Shown: piece by piece, positions 45,531-63,189 of the stretch
Position numbering within the stretch: position 1 is the first letter of the stretch
Layout of the letters: every line of letters starts with the position of its first letter
Assembly: GCA_028554795.2 (NCBI GenBank)
Contig: CM068841.1
Span: forward strand, 26,221,308 to 26,285,307
From: Sinohyriopsis cumingii
Taxonomy: Eukaryota; Mollusca; Bivalvia; Unionida; Unionidae
Reading direction: 5' to 3'
Length of the DNA stretch: 64,000 nucleotides
Position numbers and translations under genes: made by a program
Notes under the pieces: model-generated
Seen by the model: the letters and a program-made list of their open reading frames with translations, nothing else
What the model was told of the DNA's origin: nothing
Databases searched by the model: none

Positions 45531-47430
45531 AAGCTGGCACTCGTAAAAATTACGTACAGGACCACTATAGCCGCGGGGTCTAACATATATACATGGCTTC
45601 TAACCGATTCCTTTGTTCTTGACTTACGTACTCGCGGGCAGGTAACGTGACAGTGACCATGTCCTTTTAGTTATCGCTGCCTGTTCCTTTATTATTATTA
45701 AATTGATAATTTAGTGAAATGGTACTACATTAAATATATACATTAAATATATATCTCCTTGAAATACACTATGTTAAATGTATTTTTCTTTATACATAAT
45801 ATAATTATCGCCTCTTTCATTTAAAGAATGTAATATTGACATTTGAAGGACTACGTGTCTCTATTTATTCTTTCTAACTAACAGCAGTAATTTTAAATTC
45901 ACATAAAACTAAAAATAAATAATATTAAAATGATTATGTATGCATTAAATCAGTACTCTAACGATTAAAATATCATCTTGGTGCATTAATTATATATTGA
46001 TTTAGTAAAATATGTATGCATTAAATGTATGTTATATTATACTTTGAATGACTACACATAAAGATTTTTTTGCTTTTTCAAAATATCAAGACTTTTTAAA
46101 GAATTTAGTGAAAGTAATTACAAGTAAAATATAAGTAATCAGACATGAGATATAAACATAAGAACTTGTGTCCCTTCTTTCCAAATGAGTTGTCTATTTT
46201 CGCAATAACTAATCTTCAACCAAAATTGTTAAAAATATAACAAATATATCCCTTTGTGTCCGAAGATTTCTTTTCTTTCAAGATAACACCGATTTAAGTA
46301 AATTATAAGTAATATGTGTTTCATTGCTTCTCACAGATGTCATTCTTTAAAAATCTCAAAACAATGTGCTAATATTTTAGAAAAGCATTTCAAATTTCAA
46401 TTAATAATTATTTCAAAATTTTTAAACAAATATAACACATCTGTCCATTTGTTTATAAACTATCAATCTTTTTTAAAAATGTATCAAGAAGTTTTAAAAC
46501 AATAACTAAAATAATTGCATTGAACTTTAAACAATTTAATACAAAAATATTGAAAATTTAGTAAAAGATTAATACAAATAACTACATATTAGCAAAATAT
46601 AATAATTATGTACCGACGATTGTAAACGAGTTATCTTTATATCCAAAATACATAAATCTAGTAACATTGTAAGAATGTTCTCTAAAAGATTTGACCTTTC
46701 TGTGAATATACCGTCGATTGTAAACGAGTTATCTTTAGTTAATTGCTAATGCGGCATGTATATGTATTCCGTTGTAAGACTGCTAGTAATCCAAAGATTT
46801 TCAGAAGTGTGATTGTTTTCTGACCTCTAAATATTTTCTCGTTTGTTGAATATGTTTTATGATTACTGGCCCTCTATGCTAATTATATTGTCCTTTTGTT
46901 GCCATTCTACTCTATGGTTCCCTGCCTAGTATATCAAAAGTGCAGCAGATATCATTGTACCAAGAGATTCTCCATAGACCTCAATGCTAATATTTGGTGA
47001 AATAAATAAACATTTACTTCTATCAGAATTTAGCATGTGTGTCACACACTGTCATATAGCTGTTGGATCGTCAACTGGACAAGGACAGACCCCGGTACAC
47101 CGTCGTATTTAAGAGAGATAACTCTGCTGGAACTAAACAAGGGAAAGATTGTTCCATTCAAAAGAGCTGCATTTTTCAATGATGCGCATCACATTTAAAA
47201 TAAAAATATTTAATAATACAAAATATGACCTTTATATGAATTAATATAAGCTCACATGTTGCCAAGAGAATCATTTATTTTAAACATGACAGAATGTACA
47301 ACTCTTACATAAGGCACCAATCACAGCTAGTTTTGTTGGAACCTTTTTCTGAATACAATGTTCTATACACATTACGATCTGCCGCCATGATGTAATTCAT
47401 TTGGTTCCGTTATACCAGCTAGAAATTTGA
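45531..47430. other. Unassigned AT-rich DNA
   Basis: No gene seen. A 27-base segment around CGATTGTAAACGAGTTATCT occurs twice, at about 46,616 and 46,712. Confidence 0.5.
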
Positions 47431-47431
47431 G

Positions 47432-47800
47432 GCTTCAGTATCAGGACATCCCATTGTTATTAATAAGCTCTCTAATGTAACCACAATATATTTCATAGTA
47501 TCAGGACTTCCCATTGTTATCAATATGCTCTCTAATGTAACCACATTATATTTCATAGTATCAGGACATCCCATCGTTATCAGTAAGCTGTCTAATGTAA
47601 CCACAGTATATTTCATAGTATCAGGACTTCCCATTGTTATCAATAAGCTCTTTAATGTAACCACAATATATTTCATAGTATCAGGACTTCCCATTGTTAT
47701 CAATTAGCTCTCTAATGTAACCACAATATATTTCATAGTATCAGGACTTCCCATTGTCATCAATAAACTCTCTAATATAACCACAGTATATTTCATAGTA
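47432..47800. repeat. 60-bp tandem repeat, about 6 units
   Basis: TATTTCATAGTATCAGGACT recurs exactly every 60 bases with few changes. Open frames on both strands come from the multiple-of-three period. Confidence 0.96.
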
Positions 47801-53005
<5,205 letters not shown>

Positions 53006-53009
53006 ATCT

Positions 53010-53450
53010 TTAACATGGAGTTGTTAGTTGTCTGAGATAGAGAGTGGGTGGGTCTGGTGGTATGGGGTCAATAGATTGATAAGTCACATGGAGTTGGTTG
53101 TTGTCTGAGATAGAGAGGAGTGGGTCTGGTGGGTATTTGGTTAATAGATTGATAGGTCACATGGAGTTGTTGGTTGTCTGAGATAGACAGGAGTGGGTTT
53201 GGTTGCATGGAGTCAGTAGATTGATAGGTCACATGGAGTTGTTTGTCTGAGATAGAGAGCGGGTGGGTCTGGTGGGTATGGGGTCAATAGATTGATAAGT
53301 CCACATGTAGCTGTTGGTTGTCTAAGATATAGAGGGGTTGGGTCTGGTGGGTATGGTGTCAATAGATTGATAAGTCACATGGAGTTGGTGGTTGTCTGAG
53401 ATAGAGCGGGAGTGAGTCTGGTGGGTATAGGCTCAATACATTGATAAGTC
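53010..53450. repeat. About 73-bp minisatellite, 6 units
   Basis: ACATGGAGTTG, TTGTCTGAGATAGAGAG, GGGTCTGGTGGGTATGG and CAATAGATTGATAAGTC recur six times with small indels. A (TGCG/TG)n tract follows at 53,529-53,570. Confidence 0.93.
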
Positions 53451-54040
53451 ACTCATCAGATGTGAGAAATTTTGCCCGTCAATATGGATCGTAGGGCTCC
53501 TGATATCGATGTTGGTGATGATGTTGGAGGAGTGCGTGCGTGCGTGCGTGTGTGTGTGTATGTGTGTGTTTAATCCAAAGGAAAACAATGCAAATGTGCA
53601 CATCTGCAGCTGCCATTGGCCCTGGGTCACTTGCCCTGAAGTGACTTAGTCACAAGGTAGTAACTTTGGAGTGACGGCAAAATGCTTGGACATTTGTTTT
53701 TAAGCACCTTAATCTAGTTTAAAATTTGTTATGATCCGTATCATAAAATCCAAATATGCAGAAATGGCTTCCTTAAGATGCAAATTCACACAAGACCACC
53801 TACAACCTTACAAACACGTACAAACTAGTAATTCAGTCATTCAGTCATAGAGAGAAAGTTTTGAAACAACACATATTTCCAAATATAGCTACAATCAGTG
53901 GCGTCACTAGGGTTGGTGTCACCCACTGCGGTAACTCATGGTATCACCCTGTTGGACCTCATTCCTGCACAAAATTCAAAACTTGTATAGACAAAGATGC
54001 GCGGTAACTCGTGGTGTCACTCCCATGGGCCCTCTTCCTG

Positions 54041-57000
54041 CATCATCATCATCATTGGCGACTCGGTCTCGAAAGACCATGCGAATAGCGCCCTTGGGGT
54101 GTTGCCTGTCTCTGTTGGCAACGTCTGCTGTGGCTGTGCAGGCCTATACGTGAGTGACAGTCCCTACTGCAGTTGGTGCAGACATACTGGGAAGTCTGCA
54201 TTACTGTGGTTGCTGTTGCGTTCTTCTTTCTCCTACGTTTCTCTGCCACCAACTGGCCTCTCCTCGCATCAGCGACTGATATGCCATTGTTTACCATCAG
54301 TCTCCAGGTGCCTCGGTCCTCAGCCAGCTCTTCCCAGCCATCGGGTGAAATGTTGCATGCCTTCATGTCCCTCTTGCACACATCTTTGAAACGGAGTGAG
54401 GTGCGTCCGACTCTTCTCATGCCAGTGGCCAGCTGTCCATATAAGATGTCCTTTGGCAGCCTTCCATCCTCCATGCGTCGGACGTGACCCAGCCATCGAA
54501 GGCGGCGTTTAATTAGCAGGGAGTACATGCTGGGGGTTCTTGCACGCTGCAGGATCTCGTTGTGTGGAACACGGTCTTGCCAGCTGATTTTCAGGATGCG
54601 TTTTAGGCACCGTATATGGAAGGAGTTGAGCCGGCGTTCTTGCCTCATGTAGGTACTCCACGTCTCACTTCCATATAGAAGGGTGCTGAGAACGCAGGCC
54701 TGGTAGACTCGGACCTTGGTGTGCTCTGTCAGCGCGTTGTTTTCCCAAACCCTCTTTGTTAATCGAGCCATGATGGTGTTTGCCTTTCCAAGCCTTCTGT
54801 CCAGCTCCATATCAATCGAGAGAGTGTTGCTGATGGTTGACCCTAGGTAGGTAAAGTTGTTGACTGCTTCCAGGGTGACACCGTTGATTTTGATTGAAGG
54901 GGCAATGGTGGTATCTTGCACGCTGACATTTGTTTTTTCCAAGCTGATTGTGAGACCAAAGTGCGTGCAGGCAACAGCAAAACGGTCTCCCAGTCTCTGG
55001 AGGGCTTCCTCGGTGTGGTCCACAAGAGCTGCGTCATCTGCAAAAAGCATCTCCCTGATGAGCACAGCTCTCACTTTGGTCTTTGAGCGCAGTCGTGCCA
55101 GGTTGAACAGGCTCCCATCAGACCTGGTGTGTAGATATATGCCATCCGTGGACGTGTCGAAGGCGCAGGACAGGAGCAGGGAGAAGAAGATCCCAAAAAG
55201 TGTTGGTGCCAGCACGCAGCCCTGCTTCACACCACTGTTAATTGGGAAGGAAGTTGAGGATGATCCATCATACATGACTGTTCCCTTCATATCTGCATGG
55301 AAAGAGATTATCATGCTGAGGAGTTTTGGGGGCAACCGATCTTACTCAGAAGTTCAAAAAGGCCCTTCCTGCTGACCAAGTCAAAGGCCTTGGTGAGGTC
55401 GATGAACATCATGTAGAGTGGTTGACCTTGCTCTCTGCTCTTCTCTTGGAGTTGTCGTAGGGAGAAGATCATGTCTGTCGTCGACCTGCCTGCTCTGAAG
55501 CCGCACTGTGATTCCGGGTACACACGGTCTGCCAGCAACTGCAGCCTGTTGAGTATGATGCGGGCGTACACTTTACCAACAATACTCAAGAGCGAGATCC
55601 CTCTGTAATTATTACAGTCACTGCGGTCGCCCTTGTTTTTGTAAAGGGTCACAATTGTGACATCACGCATGTCTTGGGGGACTACTCCTTCCTCCCAGCA
55701 GCGGCAAAGTAGCTCGTGCAGTGGTTTAATCAATGCTGGTTTTCCACGTTTGATAGCTTCGGGTGGGATGCTGTCACTACCTGGTGCTTTGTTGTTTGGA
55801 AGGCAGTCGATTGCTTTGCTGAGCTCCTCTAAGGTTGGCACTTTGTCGAGCTCTTCCATGGTGGGCAGATTCTTTATGCTGCTGAGGGCTGCATCAGTGA
55901 CTGACGTTTCTCGGGAGTATAGTTCTGAGTAGTGCTCCACCCATCTGGCCATCTGTTGCCCACGGTCTGTGATCTTCTCTCCCGTCAGGGATTTCAGGGG
56001 AGCGACCCCTTTCACTGTAGGGCCTAGAGCCTTCTTGATGCCACTGTACATGCCTTGGATGTGTCCGGACTCGGCACTTCGCTGGATCCCTTCACACAGT
56101 TGTTGCCAGTACTCGTTTGCACACTGTCTAGCAATGCGTTGGGTGTTACTTCGGGCACTTCTGAGAGCAGCAAGCGTCCGTTCATTAGGGCATTTTTTGT
56201 AAGCTATGAAGGCTTTTCGTTTCTCCTCGATTTGTGGTTCCATCCTTGATAGGTGTGCATTGAACCAGTCCTGGCTGGGTCGTTCCTTCTTGCCAAACGT
56301 TGACATAGCTGTACTGTAGATGGCACCCTTCATGGCGTTCCACTTGGCTGTAGCGTCATACTCAGGCAGGTCCTGGAGAGCCTTGTTCAGGGCAGACACA
56401 TACTCCTCCACCTTGGCAGGGACTGACATCTGTGCAGTGTTTATGCGAAGACATCCTTTTGGTTTTGTGCGGTGTAGCACATGTGGCTGTAGTCGCACTC
56501 TGCTGCTCACAAGGGCATGGTCGGAGTCACAGTCTGCACTGTGGTAGGTTCTGGTGGAGAGGACGCTGTTAAGGGCAGAGCGCCTGGTGATGATCAAGTC
56601 GAGTTGGTGCCAGTGATGAGATCTGGGGTGTTTCCATGACACTTTGTGTTGTGGCTTACACTTGAAGAAGGTGTTTGTGATGCACAGGCCATGGTAGGTG
56701 CATAGCTGCAGCAGTCTCTGGCCGTTTTCGTTGGTCTTTCCAGTGCCATGATATCCGAGGCAGGTAGGCCAGGACTCGTGGTCCGCACCTACTCTGGCAT
56801 TAAAGTCGCCGAGGAGGAATAGTGGTTCATTTTTGGGGCATCCTTTGATCTGTTCGTCCAGCTGCCCATAGAACTGATCCTTCACGTCTTCTGATGACAT
56901 GAGGGTTGGGGCGTAGACACTGATGATGTTGACAGGACCTGAAGTAGTGGTGAGGCGGATGGACAAGAGACGCTCAGTGCCCCCTGTTGGAGGTTCAACC

Positions 57001-58235
57001 GAGGCCAGGAGATTGTTTTTGATGGCAAAGCCCACTCCGTGCTGACGGGGCTCCTCAGGTTGTCGACCCTTCCAGAAGAAGGTGTAGTTTTCCTCTCTGA
57101 GGGAGCCACTAGAGGCGAGCCTGGTTTCCTGGAGGGCAGCTATGCTGATATTTAGTCTGGTGAGTTCTCTATCGATGATGGCCGTCTTTCTGGTGTCGTC
57201 CACTTCTCTGAGGTCGTCGGAGATGCCTGTACACATGGTGCGCACATTCCAGCTTGCAAATCGAAGAGCTGGAGTCTTCTTTATTGGTTTCTTGTTTCTT
57301 TTGTCTGGTGTGGAATTACCGTCTGCTTGTCATGCTGAACAACACACTGAGCTCCAGACACCCACTGGAGCAGGCAGACGATGGCGGGTCAACACCTTAT
57401 TGACCGGGGGCTGCCCGGCTTGAGGCGGGCGATAGTTGGCCAGTGGGACACGATGATCCCTCCCACCGTCAAAGCTGACCCGTGGCGCCCCTTCCCTACG
57501 CCAATCGGGTGGGACTTATAACCCGTAAACTGTCAGCTTCCGTGTTGTTTCCTCACTCAGTAGCGAGACTGGAGTGTCCTCTCCAGGGCGCAAGCCTGGG
57601 CGTGGAATATGGAGATCCTGGGCTGCCCAGACGTCAGGATCCCCCTCTCGTCCTTGCTGGTGGGGTCCAAAGGAATGCTGAGCATGACATTTGGCATCAG
57701 TTTGGATGCAGGAGCTGCCGGAAGGAGGTCGTAGTCGACCCCCAGCCGCCTTAGGGGCTCCACTCCTGATTTTCTGTCTGGGTTTACTCCCGTAGCCTTT
57801 CCTTCTCCCGAAGATATCCACAAGGCAGTGGAGCCATAATCCAATGGATGGGACTTGGTTGGTTTTGAATCAGAGTTTCCTTCTCCTAGATGAACTGCCT
57901 GACAAGGCTAACGAGCTTCATCTGCCCGGGTTTGGGGTCAGAGTTTCCCTTCTCTTAGACTGGTTGCCTGCCAAGGCTAATGAGCCCAGTCTGCCCACCC
58001 ACTTATACCGCCGGGTACTCGGTCGCGCCACACAGCAGGCTCTGTTAAAACAGGGGGCACCGCGTGAAGGTGCTGCTGTGGACACAATAGTGTAGGAGAG
58101 GCCATATGCAAGTAACCTCCTGCCCCGCAGAGCGAGACAATGGTCCTGCGGCGATCACTACACCTGGGAAGGAGAGGCTATGAGAGACGCTTCACTTTCC
58201 TTTGGCAAGCGGGACGTCAGGCCCAGGCCACGCAC
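54041..58235 (-). mobile_element. RTE-like LINE inserted in the hAT element
   Basis: Minus-strand non-LTR retrotransposon of about 4.2 kb. The 3' end (low coordinate) is a short (ATG)n tail at 54,041-54,055. The 5' region, 57,340-58,235, is GC-rich and non-coding with two diverged copies of an about 65-base unit containing AGAGTTTCCTTCTC-like words (near 57,870 and 57,940). Base composition is visibly richer in G and C than the surroundings. The exact 5' boundary is uncertain because the host repeat also contains CCTGCA-type sequence. Confidence 0.85.
54052..57330 (-). pseudogene. LINE endonuclease-reverse transcriptase ORF, one frameshift
   Basis: Two frames, 57,330-55,311 and 55,335-54,052, together about 1,080 codons, differ by one frameshift near 55,320. 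The frame is open from just after a TGA near 57,336; the first ATG is at 57,245, inside the endonuclease, so an upstream or non-ATG start is likely. Endonuclease motifs: LQETRLASSG, VYAPTL, LLGDFNARVG, SDHALV. Reverse transcriptase: NYRGISLLSIVGKV, FIDLTKAFD (motif A), SGVKQGCVLAPTLF (motif B), FADDAALV (motif C). The C-terminus has RRLRWLGHVRRMEDG and a CxxC...H finger (YVCTNCSRDCHSRIG). All catalytic residues are present, so it is nearly intact and probably young. Clade RTE-like is inferred from length and motif style. Confidence 0.9.
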
Positions 58236-58432
58236 CCCCTGCATACAAATTCGAAAATTGTATAAACAGTCATCTGCGGTAATTTCTTGTGTCACTCCCA
58301 TGGACCTTCTTCCTGCACAAAAATTCAAAACTTTAAAAGCAGTTACTTTGGTGTCACCTCCTCCGATGGTAACACCCGGTGAGGTCCGCATCCACCCCCG
58401 CGCACACCCCTATTGACGCCTCTGGCTACAAT

Positions 58433-58998
58433 ACATTAACTACACTTGGTGCTTACCTCTATTACTGGAGCTTGGCCCGTCCCTGTAAAGCTCTTTTCAG
58501 ATAGAATGGCTATTATAAAACTAGAGTAACAGTTTCTGATCTAGACCTAGTTCCATCTTGCCCAGCATGGGAAAAAGTGAGACCTCAGACTAATTTGAAG
58601 CAACTTTCTGCCATTCAGTGAACAAATAAACGAATTCAACAGTGTTATCGGTAGAGCGCGTGTCCTTATAACTTAATACTGGGTAACTAAGGGTTAGTCA
58701 GTAGTTATTCTATGATTTGAAGCCTTGTATAGTTGTTGTCTACCTAATAAATACTTCCAACACACATTATTAGTGTGATAAATCAATTTACTGCAAAATC
58801 AATTGAGTTTTCAACTTTGGTTTTCTTGTGCTACACAGAAAACTTAAGGCCTCATGTTTCAAAGCTCCACGTAAATGTAAATTGCACAATAGAGAGATTT
58901 GTGTCATTTAAACGTCAAGTAAGAACGACTTTTTATATTTATCTATCCATTCATATATATGCCTCTTTTGAAAACACAATTCACGTACAGTGTAGTGT

Positions 58999-59000
<2 letters not shown>
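58433..59000. other. Unassigned DNA
   Basis: No supported gene in this stretch, which runs up to the next TA tract. Confidence 0.5.

Positions 59001-59088
<88 letters not shown>
59001..59088. repeat. (TA)n microsatellite
   Basis: About 43 TA units, followed by a (GACA/GAGA)n-rich tract to about 59,135. Confidence 0.97.
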
Positions 59089-59089
<1 letters not shown>

Positions 59090-59149
59090 CATACGATATC
59101 ACGAGAGAGACAGACAGACAGAGACAGAGAGAATGAGATAGACAGAGAT

Positions 59150-59560
59150 ATTGTCGTACAGACTAAAGCTATAATTCTCCCATTACCGGGAATCGAACAT
59201 TTGTCATCATCGTCTTTCATGCACGCGCCATACACTCGCCCCTAGAGTGCATCCAGATGTAAGTATGGAAGTAAGTCGTGAATATGGACATGCATTTGTC
59301 GCAGACACACATTTCAGGAGACACAAGCGTCAAAACTTATACAGCATGTACTGAACAGAAGTTTAAATTTGTAACGGCCGCTTTATTTGATTGACTTGAT
59401 TTCTAATTACAGTCAATCATACAACAGTCAGTAATGTACTTGCAGAATAGCCTCACCGAGCAGAAACGCCACTCCACGACATATGTTCCTCTTCGTGCAT
59501 GAATTCGACCTAGTCTTGGTCTAATTCTATTTAACTGCAAAATGAAACCTGTTACACATT
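59150..59560. repeat. Dispersed repeat family R, copy C
   Basis: Aligns with 100-520. Bases 59,165-59,240 on the minus strand resemble a tRNA head (GGGGCGAGTGTATGGCGCG, then GTTCGATTCCC), so the family may begin with a SINE-like unit. The copy ends at the next TA tract. Confidence 0.55.
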
Positions 59561-59644
<84 letters not shown>

Positions 59645-59672
59645 ATACATATGTATGTATCTATATATGTAT

Positions 59673-59750
<78 letters not shown>

Positions 59751-59810
59751 GTATGTATGTATCTATATATGTATGTATATATGCATGTATCTATATATGT
59801 ATGTATGTAT

Positions 59811-59890
<80 letters not shown>
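59561..59890. repeat. Compound (TA)n/(TATG)n/(CATA)n array
   Basis: Three long TA tracts are separated by segments of CATA, TATG and TATC words in both orientations (59,641-59,672 and 59,732-59,820). The interruptions are partly self-complementary. Confidence 0.95.
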
Positions 59891-59892
<2 letters not shown>

Positions 59893-60093
59893 ATATGATG
59901 CTACTCGTTCCTCCTAATCGAGATCCACGAGTTTTACCTGTATCATCATTCCCTATAGAATTTAGCTATGAGGAATGTGATCTTCACTCGAGAAGAAAAC
60001 CATTTAGCTTACAGTCTGAAAAGTACCTCACATAACATTGTCAGATGTAATTAGTTTTCATTTCTACATGAACGATAGTGATTTCAAATTTAA

Positions 60094-62106
60094 AGGTCAC
60101 CGGCCATACTCCAACATTTTCCTATTTAAATCAGATTTGCATTACATGATTAAAAATAGTTATACTCGCACACAAAAAATATCAAAGGTAAAGAAGAAAT
60201 AATAATTTAATTACTCGAAATAGATGTATACAACGCTGTTAATTCCCCTTTGTTACGATTTCCCACCCATAGAGGACGCAAAAGGAAATGACGTACATTT
60301 ATCCCTATAAAACTAAGTACATGTTTCTTGTTGTCGAAAAATAAGCACTATAAACTATGGATAAGGAATATTTTAGATGAAACTAATGAAAACTAATTTA
60401 CTGTTCAGCCTTATATCGGTATGCGTGCAATACGCACTAGATTGTGTCGCTTTCAAAACTGTTCCATTGTTTCAATTTATTTTGAAAATTCCTGTTAATA
60501 CAGGTAAAAAGAATCAATGCTGGCTTCCCTGTGTCGGCAGACTTAAAAAAAAAAAAGATGAAAGAAATCGGCACACTTGAAGAGTACAAAGGAATCAGAC
60601 TTGATTTCCTTTTGTCGGCCGACTTCAGAAAATTGGCACACTATAATTGTAATAAAATAACCTATGCATTTGTTATCCTGTCGGTAAGTTTAAACAATGC
60701 GTTTATTGCTCCATGCCAGTTGGGTTTATCACCCGGGCTTCTATTTGTTTGCCATATGTAATCATAATTGATGTTTGCAGGGCAAATATTATACACAATA
60801 ATAACTTGCTTTAATAATACTTTTATAACCCATGCTAGCAAAAAGATTATCATTTGCACTCACATTGAATGTATTTTAAAATAATGATTTTTTTTAATTA
60901 TTTGCGAGAAACCGACTTATAGTTAACCTGGATACAATACAATCTGGGTAAGTTTGCAATAAGTAACTTATCATGCGTAAATGGCAGGTGCCTTCAAACA
61001 ATCGGGTGATACTATCGTCTCATTTGCGATTTTGTTATTTGCCATAAGCGATACACACTACACTAAGGTCTCAATGGATAGTTTCGTATTCTGACACCCC
61101 CCTAATTTTTAAGGTAGAAGGCATGAATCTAATTATCACAAGCCTAGCATTTATAAATTCACACATAAGCTAAATATATAATGTGGTTTAGATTTACTTT
61201 GAGTTAGGCTTGGAAATAGGTTGGCTTGTTGGTGACTGCCTATCACAGATGAGCATGGGATATCAAATGCGTAACTTGGGCTGCAAATGAACTGCCGACT
61301 TGGCTTACGTATTAATGTGTGTCCGCTACAAAGATAAATATCTAAAAATCTAGATGGTTGAGGGGTGATGAAAAGTATGGTAATTTGTTATAGTACTAGT
61401 GAACTTTATTCATGCATAAGTCACATACTGATTCTTTTAGCTGCCTTGTCACTGGAAAATATTCAAATTGCTTTTTCTTGTCAAAAATGAATGTAATATT
61501 TAGGGGTTGGTGGCAGTGTAGGTTTAGTATAAAGCCACCAGTTGCAATAGGAATTGACCTGATTACTGCAGACAAAATCTCACATGTTTGCTTTCTACAA
61601 AAATCATTAGTTTGTTTTTATTTGTATCTTCAGTGTAAAATTATTCTCTTTTTTTTCTGTAATTGTTCATTGTTGGATGAAAATTCACCAGATAAACTGT
61701 CCAGTGAGACCTAAGGATGCATATGCAAGCCGGCATCCGCTACATATATGGAGTTCGTGGATATATATTTTTTAAAAATAAGTTTCGCATGAAGAAAAAA
61801 GAAGGAATATATGATAACAATGCAAGGTTAATTTATTTCATTTTATTTTCAAACAAGTGTATGTTATCAATTTATTTTGTACCGTGAGTGGTGGGGAGGG
61901 GCACCAATTAAACACAAAAGTATTTCCTTTCTAATTTGTACAGAAAAATGGAGCAAATATGATTGACGATATTGACCAGTAATGACAAGCTTTCAATTTA
62001 CTTTTCGCAAACACTAAGACAACTTGAAAAATAAAAACAATCAATAAAATTAACTGGTAAGAGCTTCATATTGGGGGCAACTGAATACTGACAAAATGCT
62101 CCAAAT

Positions 62107-62150
<44 letters not shown>

Positions 62151-63083
62151 TAATCTAGTATGTATTGTATGCAGCTGTGTTACAACGTGAAGCCTAAAAT
62201 TAAGTACATTTGTTATAATATCTCATGTACGCTATCCTTTGCAAAATGTATACGTATTATGTAGACTATTATCTGTTACATTTTTTATTGTTTTATAAAT
62301 GATTATTGATAATTTGACCGGAAGACTTAAATTGAGAATGTCATTGTGCAGATGCATATATTTGTTAGCATAAAAAATGTATATAAATATTTTAATTAGA
62401 ACAAGCAAGATATGTCAGCTTGTGTTTTCTTTCATAAATATGTACGTTACGAAGCATGATTATTTTCTTTCAAAGAATATCAAAACAGTTTGTTTAAATT
62501 GAGTTTTTTTTTCTAAAACCTATCTTACGTAGCATTTACTTTTCTGTTGAAAAAAAGAACGTACAAACTATTGTTAAGTTTGGCCGAATTGTATTTTGAG
62601 TTGGGACGAACTGTCTTTATGCCAAATTCACTATAATCCGGCATAAATGATACAACTTTCCCATCCCTCCCCTATTCGATCCCACAGATTAAATCACTTT
62701 TTTCTGGTAAACATGGTTTTTCGGAAAAAGAAAGAACGCTTTTTCCCCATCATCACTCTTTTGGTTACATCCGTATGCAACACAGTGCACCATATTTGCT
62801 GTACAAAAGCACGATCGTACGCTATATCACATAGACCTTTATATGGGGAAATTAAGCACTTGAATGGCTAGGTTGAATAGGAGGGATAAATGTACGTCAT
62901 ATCCGGTTTTGGCACGCGGAAACTACCGATTGTTTACGGAAATTGCCAAATAATTTTTTCATTTTATAAAGCGGAGTTTTAAGTCTAATTAAAGATTTTT
63001 ATGGTGTGCATACATAACCAATGCGTTTTGTTTATAACTATAATAATATCACATGTTTGTACAATATAGGTGGCCAGTGACCT
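60094..63083. mobile_element. 3.0-kb TTAA-flanked DNA transposon, apparently non-autonomous
   Basis: The ends AGGTCACCGGCCA (60,094) and, inverted, AGGTCACTGGCCA (ending 63,083) lie next to TTAA on both sides (60,090-60,093 and 63,084-63,087). Inverted similarity continues inward in patches; for example ATGACGTACATTTATCCCT at about 60,288 is matched in inverted form at about 62,884. TTAA duplications are typical of piggyBac and Kolobok superfamilies. No transposase is recognisable. Frames at 60,377-60,580 and 60,531-60,761 have no motif I know. A (CT)n tract lies at 62,110-62,147. Confidence 0.75.
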
Positions 63084-63189
63084 TTAAGCCTTTTGAAATT
63101 TTGATTATTACGTGGGATATTTATGTTCATTAAAACTTCATATGAGAATGTAAAACAATATTTTCTTACAAGAACAGGACTCCTTTAAA

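Larger units (their letters stand above)
53896..58424. mobile_element. hAT-like non-autonomous DNA transposon, split by a LINE
   Basis: Termini CAGTGGCGTCACTAGGG and, inverted, CAGAGGCGTCAATAGGG match at most positions. A perfect 8-bp duplication, GCTACAAT, flanks it (53,888-53,895 and 58,425-58,432). Eight-base duplications with CAG-starting ends are typical of hAT elements. Its own sequence is 53,896-54,040 and about 58,235-58,424, roughly 335 bp, and both parts contain the word GTGTCACTCCCATGG. The rest is an inserted LINE. Confidence 0.85.

Noticed and set aside
47419-47707. Repetitive proteins on both strands
   Set aside because: Product of the 60-bp tandem repeat.
54857-55375. 172-codon plus-strand frame
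   Set aside because: Antisense of the LINE reverse transcriptase.
57482-58095. Plus- and minus-strand frames of 78-101 codons in the LINE 5' region
   Set aside because: Overlapping frames in GC-rich untranslated sequence; no motif, though a short upstream LINE ORF cannot be excluded.
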